Origin: a virus
Reading direction: 5' to 3' (one strand)
DNA length: 27,608 nucleotides
IMG/VR virus record: IMGVR_UViG_3300010354_000489
Span: 1 to 27,608 of that record
The stretch's first letter is position 1. Each line of letters opens with the position of its first letter. Under the pieces are notes generated by a model. The model had not been told where the DNA came from, searched no databases, and saw nothing but the letters and a program-made list of their open reading frames with translations. The position numbers and the translations under genes were made by a program. Of this stretch, positions 25,071 through 27,608 are shown piece by piece.

Positions 25071-25894
25071 ACTTATTTAAATTTTTTAAACGAGAAAATA
25101 GTTTCCAGAAAGAGTCAGAATCATTTGATCTTGAGAAAGAAATCAATGATGCATCAAATTCTTCAGTTATCGAAGGTATAAAAAGAAATCAAATTGAATT
25201 TGTAGATTCTTCTAAATTAGTTTTTTCGTCTTTACCAATTTCACTTGCTAAAGACATAGATGTTAATTGCAGAAAAAAAATTGAAGAATCTGGTGGAAAA
25301 TTCACATTTCCAATTTGTCCTGGAATGTTTGATTATTCTAAGTTGGGTTATATTATGCCTGCTTGGACAGATATTCATTTTAAAGCAAATAAAGCAGGTG
25401 TAGTTGCATTTTCTGGTGGAGGAAAGAAAAAAACAAATTTTATTCAACCAGTGAGAATGAATCCAGAACTAGTCACTGGATTATTCGATCTTCAAGATGG
25501 AATTCCATTATCTCCATATAATCTTGGATCTCCCTGGAAGATTTTTAGTTATGATAAAGATATCTCTGCACTTCTTTTGCCAGCATGGTATCACAGTTCA
25601 GTAGAATTTCTAGAAAATTTTTATGTTTATCCAGGAATAGTAGATTATAGCACATTCAATGTATGTAATGTTATTCTAGCACCAAGAAGAAAGATGGAAT
25701 ATACAATCAAGTCTGGAGAGCCTCTTCTACACATCATTCCAATTTATAATAAAAATATTTCTTGTGGATATGGACCACCAACCATTGAGCAAGAAAGTCT
25801 GATAAATTATGATCCTGTGTTCCATAGAAATCAATACTACAGGAAAAATCATTCAAGGAAAAAGACGTTCAACCTTGAAGAAACTTCAAAATGA
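25067..25894 (+). CDS. Conserved phage protein, unknown function (DUF6065-like), copy 2
   Basis: 275-aa paralog of the preceding protein, joined to it by an ATGA overlap. Corresponding blocks: FPICPGMFDYSKLGYIMPAW (against FPLIDAMSLGFVIPLC), DISALLLPAWYHSSVEF (against WSTLFIPPINHF), and IKSGEPLLHIIPIY (against VSGTPLVTAIPI). The N-terminal 40 residues are charged and probably helical (FFKRENSFQKESESFDLEK), and the C-terminus is basic (YYRKNHSRKKTF). The two copies differ widely in sequence, so the duplication is old or they came from separate transfers. No catalytic motif is recognised. Confidence 0.68.
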   Translation: MNLFKFFKRENSFQKESESFDLEKEINDASNSSVIEGIKRNQIEFVDSSKLVFSSLPISLAKDIDVNCRKKIEESGGKFTFPICPGMFDYSKLGYIMPAWTDIHFKANKAGVVAFSGGGKKKTNFIQPVRMNPELVTGLFDLQDGIPLSPYNLGSPWKIFSYDKDISALLLPAWYHSSVEFLENFYVYPGIVDYSTFNVCNVILAPRRKMEYTIKSGEPLLHIIPIYNKNISCGYGPPTIEQESLINYDPVFHRNQYYRKNHSRKKTFNLEETSK

Positions 25895-26829
25895 AGATTT
25901 TTGTAAGCATCGCATCATACCGAGATCCTCTTTTACCATATACCATCGCGAGTCTATTTGATCGAAAAAGTCAGATGACAGACGTTATCTGTGGAGTTTT
26001 CGAGCAAAATGAACTTGAAAATAGTCTCATAACATTGTATCCTGATATATGCGCTCTTCCGAATGTGCGATATAAAAGAATTGATCCACAATATTCTGAG
26101 GGTGTGGGTTGGGCTAGGCATATTAATAGTCTGCAGATGGATGATGAAGACTTCTATTATCAAATCGATTCTCATATAGTCTTTGATGATTGTTGGGATC
26201 GACAGCTGATTAATGATTATAAGGAAGCTGTCAATTTACAAGGATCGAATAAAGTTATAATCTCATCAAATTGTAAGAATTATAGACTTGTAGAAGGTAA
26301 GATCATGCTGGACGAGGACAGGCATTATGCGACCTCTGTCAAGTATTTTCAATTTGACGAGAATCTTTTTTTATCAGCTCATGGAGATTGGGTTGATCCG
26401 ACTCCTGTTGTAACTCCATCAATTCATATTTTTGCGGGAAATATGTTTACTCATGCAGACTGGGTGAGTAATGTTGGAATCAACCCTTATATGTTTTTTC
26501 ACGGAGAGGAGCAGGTTCTAACAATGTCTTCTTTCGCTGCAGGATATAGAATTTTTCATGGAAAGCAGATTCCATCATATCATTATAGGTTTGCTGAGAA
26601 TCACACGAGCAAACAAACATATGAACAAATTGTCTCGAATGATATAATTAACGCGAGAAAGAGTCGATCAAATGCAGAATTCAAAAGATTTATTCGGAAT
26701 TTAGATGACAAAGTCTTAGAGGAGTATAGACAATACTCTGGGGTTGATTATATAAATAGAAAACTAGAGAATCGCGCCATAACTAGAACTGTTCAACCTT
26801 CCATTGAAAATGATTGGGAAATACCCTAA
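25891..26829 (+). CDS. Glycosyltransferase, Skp1 GlcNAc-transferase type (PF11397-like)
   Basis: 312-aa GT-A-type glycosyltransferase. It opens with MKIFVSIASYRDPLLPYTI, the start typical of PF11397 enzymes (GlcNAc, including Dictyostelium Gnt1). Further family hallmarks: GVGWARHI (71-78); the divalent-metal/nucleotide-sugar site QIDSHIVFDDCWD with D93, H95 and D103; FHGEEQ (203-208) with the acceptor-side acidic pair E206/E207; and SYHYR (229-233) near the end. Family members transfer GlcNAc from UDP-GlcNAc, in the characterised case to hydroxyproline of Skp1. It overlaps the previous gene by ATGA, and the cassette's first gene is a prolyl-hydroxylase-like oxygenase. No membrane segment, so it should act in the cytoplasm during virion assembly. 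The donor and acceptor here are inferred, not shown. Confidence 0.85.
   Translation: MKIFVSIASYRDPLLPYTIASLFDRKSQMTDVICGVFEQNELENSLITLYPDICALPNVRYKRIDPQYSEGVGWARHINSLQMDDEDFYYQIDSHIVFDDCWDRQLINDYKEAVNLQGSNKVIISSNCKNYRLVEGKIMLDEDRHYATSVKYFQFDENLFLSAHGDWVDPTPVVTPSIHIFAGNMFTHADWVSNVGINPYMFFHGEEQVLTMSSFAAGYRIFHGKQIPSYHYRFAENHTSKQTYEQIVSNDIINARKSRSNAEFKRFIRNLDDKVLEEYRQYSGVDYINRKLENRAITRTVQPSIENDWEIP
26751..26758 (+). promoter_or_regulatory. T4 late-type TATAAATA motif inside glycosyltransferase gene
   Basis: Exact match to the T4 late promoter -10 consensus, within the 3' end of the glycosyltransferase gene and 216 bases after the DSH active-site region's final codons begin to thin out. It may be chance in AT-rich DNA, but a second exact copy lies exactly 90 bases downstream. 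Confidence 0.3.
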
Positions 26830-26974
26830 TCAGACGAAGTTATAAATAACATAATAGACACCTTGAAACTTCGCTAAATTTTGTTGGTGACGAGCTCGCC
26901 ACTCGATATCGCAGAGATAGTTTAGTATTGTAATGGAATTGGGTAATAAATAAGTTATTAATAAGAGGCGCAGA
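26830..26974. other. 145-bp intergenic region with late promoter motif and inverted repeats
   Basis: The longest gap in the window. Besides TATAAATA it holds a near-palindrome GTGACGAGCTCGCCAC (26887-26902, one mismatched pair) and a 7-bp inverted pair CGAAGTT (26835-26841) / AACTTCG (26867-26873) that flanks the promoter element. No T-run follows, so a rho-independent terminator is not supported. AAGAGG (26963-26968) is the ribosome binding site for the next gene. Confidence 0.6.
26841..26848 (+). promoter_or_regulatory. Putative T4-type late promoter (TATAAATA)
   Basis: Exact TATAAATA in the intergenic gap after the glycosyltransferase stop, upstream of the next structural gene at 26975. 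T4 late promoters consist essentially of this element, recognised by the phage sigma gp55. Placement at the restart of structural genes supports it. Confidence 0.55.
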
Positions 26975-27313
26975 ATGCCGACTCCATATGCAGAACTTAC
27001 AGTCGATCAGGGAACAACCTTTGAGACTACTATAGACCTCGTGGGAGATGATGGAGCCGCTATCAATATCGCTGGCTACACTTTTCTCGGTCAAATTCGT
27101 AAATCCTACTATTCTTCCAACGTAACTGCGAATCTATCCATCAGCACAGTAAATGTCGCTGGCGGAAACATCATGTTGTCGATGAATTCTTCAACAACAA
27201 CGAATATTAGAGCTGGACGTTACCTGTATGACGTTAAAATGGTAGATACAGCCAACGTTGTAACACGTGTGGTTGAGGGTGTCCTAACCGTAACGCCACA
27301 GGTCTCCAGATAA
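26975..27313 (+). CDS. Small beta-sandwich-like structural protein
   Basis: 112-aa protein of a type common in exo-T4 phages next to fiber genes. Pattern: AELTVDQGTTFETTIDLVGD, INIAGYTFLGQIRKSYYSS, a Gly turn, MLSMNSSTTTNIRAGRYLYD and a closing VVEGVLTVTP. Such proteins resemble the N-terminal domain of phage baseplate-upper/fiber attachment proteins (BppU-like), with an Ig-like beta sandwich. Function as a fiber or baseplate accessory is inferred. It follows the late-promoter gap and has a clear AAGAGG ribosome binding site. Its TAA overlaps the following ATG (TAATG), so it is co-translated with the next fiber-like gene. Confidence 0.6.
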   Translation: MPTPYAELTVDQGTTFETTIDLVGDDGAAINIAGYTFLGQIRKSYYSSNVTANLSISTVNVAGGNIMLSMNSSTTTNIRAGRYLYDVKMVDTANVVTRVVEGVLTVTPQVSR

Positions 27314-27608
27314 TGAAGATAACGGTTACGAATAATAATCAGATCGGCAAGGTCACATTTGGTAAAATTACTCGTGTTGGCACAATCTCTGCCAACGATA
27401 TCGTAGACATCGGTCCAGAAGTTTACGATAAGGTTAATGCTGTTTATGCACAAGCAAACGCAGCCTACGCTAGTGCGAATGCTGCAGCGAATACTGTTGC
27501 AGTTTATGCAAATGATACGATCGTTATCACCAAAGCGAATATTAATTTTAATAATTCTTCATCGCTTAACGTTGCAGTAACTCCTAATAATATTACTCAA
27601 AGAGCTAA
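27313..27608 (+). CDS. Fiber-like protein, 5' part only (cut by window end)
   Basis: Open from an ATG that overlaps the previous stop (TAATG) to the window edge: 98 codons with no stop. It begins MKITVTNNNQIGKVTFGKIT, then DIGPEVYDKVNAVYAQANAA and an Ala/Asn-rich heptad-like stretch (YASANAAANTVAVYAND) typical of exo-T4 structural proteins with repeated QANAAY units. That stretch closely resembles VYAKANAAANTVRV in the fiber-like protein at 20931. The end (NFNNSSSLNVAVTPNN) resembles its LNFVNTST repeat. Probably a second fiber component; full length is unknown. Confidence 0.6.
   Translation, partial: MKITVTNNNQIGKVTFGKITRVGTISANDIVDIGPEVYDKVNAVYAQANAAYASANAAANTVAVYANDTIVITKANINFNNSSSLNVAVTPNNITQRA

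Noticed and set aside
1-27608. tRNA genes and integrase/attachment sites
   Set aside because: No cloverleaf-like or integrase-like sequence was noticed; only short gaps exist between genes.

Overview
The window is a single, tightly packed, all-plus-strand block from the genome of a tailed phage of the T4 superfamily (myovirus with contractile tail). No bacterial chromosomal genes, tRNAs, rRNAs or CRISPR arrays are visible. The DNA is AT-rich, and genes are separated by a few bases or overlap by ATGA/TAATG junctions. Gene order and the enlarged beta-rich wedge proteins look like the marine or freshwater exo-T4 phages (cyanophage/pelagiphage type) rather than coliphage T4. No photosynthesis or other host-diagnostic gene is present, so the host cannot be named.

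Region 1 (23-13926) is the baseplate assembly module: gp48-like tail-tube cap, gp53 wedge, gp27-like hub, gp5-like hub/spike with cell-wall-hydrolase-like domains, gp25, gp6, a gp7-type wedge protein and gp8. Several are much longer than their T4 counterparts because of inserted repetitive beta modules ('GSGY' and 'VVYQG' types) that recur across adjacent genes.

Region 2 (13938-21896) holds large peripheral baseplate/fiber proteins: a DUF4815-type structural protein with a striking C-terminal polyproline tract, a second 949-aa structural protein, a 74-aa coiled-coil protein, and a 321-aa fiber-like protein with an internal duplication. Region 3 (21900-23705) is a 601-aa protein built from thirty 14-residue repeats (NPxxYGYN-x-[ST]-xG), arranged as 15 + 15 around an 81-residue non-repeat island; it is probably a fiber/adhesin.

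Region 4 (23758-26829) is a cassette of four genes behind what looks like an extended-minus-10 sigma70 promoter. It encodes a prolyl-4-hydroxylase-like 2OG-Fe(II) oxygenase, two diverged paralogs of an unknown phage family, and a glycosyltransferase of the Skp1 GlcNAc-transferase type (PF11397-like). Proline hydroxylation followed by GlcNAc addition to hydroxyproline is an established eukaryotic pathway (Dictyostelium Skp1: P4H1 then Gnt1). Finding both enzyme types together, next to a repeat protein with 20 Pro-Gly sites and near a polyproline virion protein, suggests a phage-encoded virion glycosylation system. That link is inference, but it is the most interesting signal in the window.

Region 5 (26830-27608) restarts structural genes behind T4-late-type TATAAATA motifs: a 112-aa small beta protein and the 5' part of another fiber-like protein cut by the window edge.
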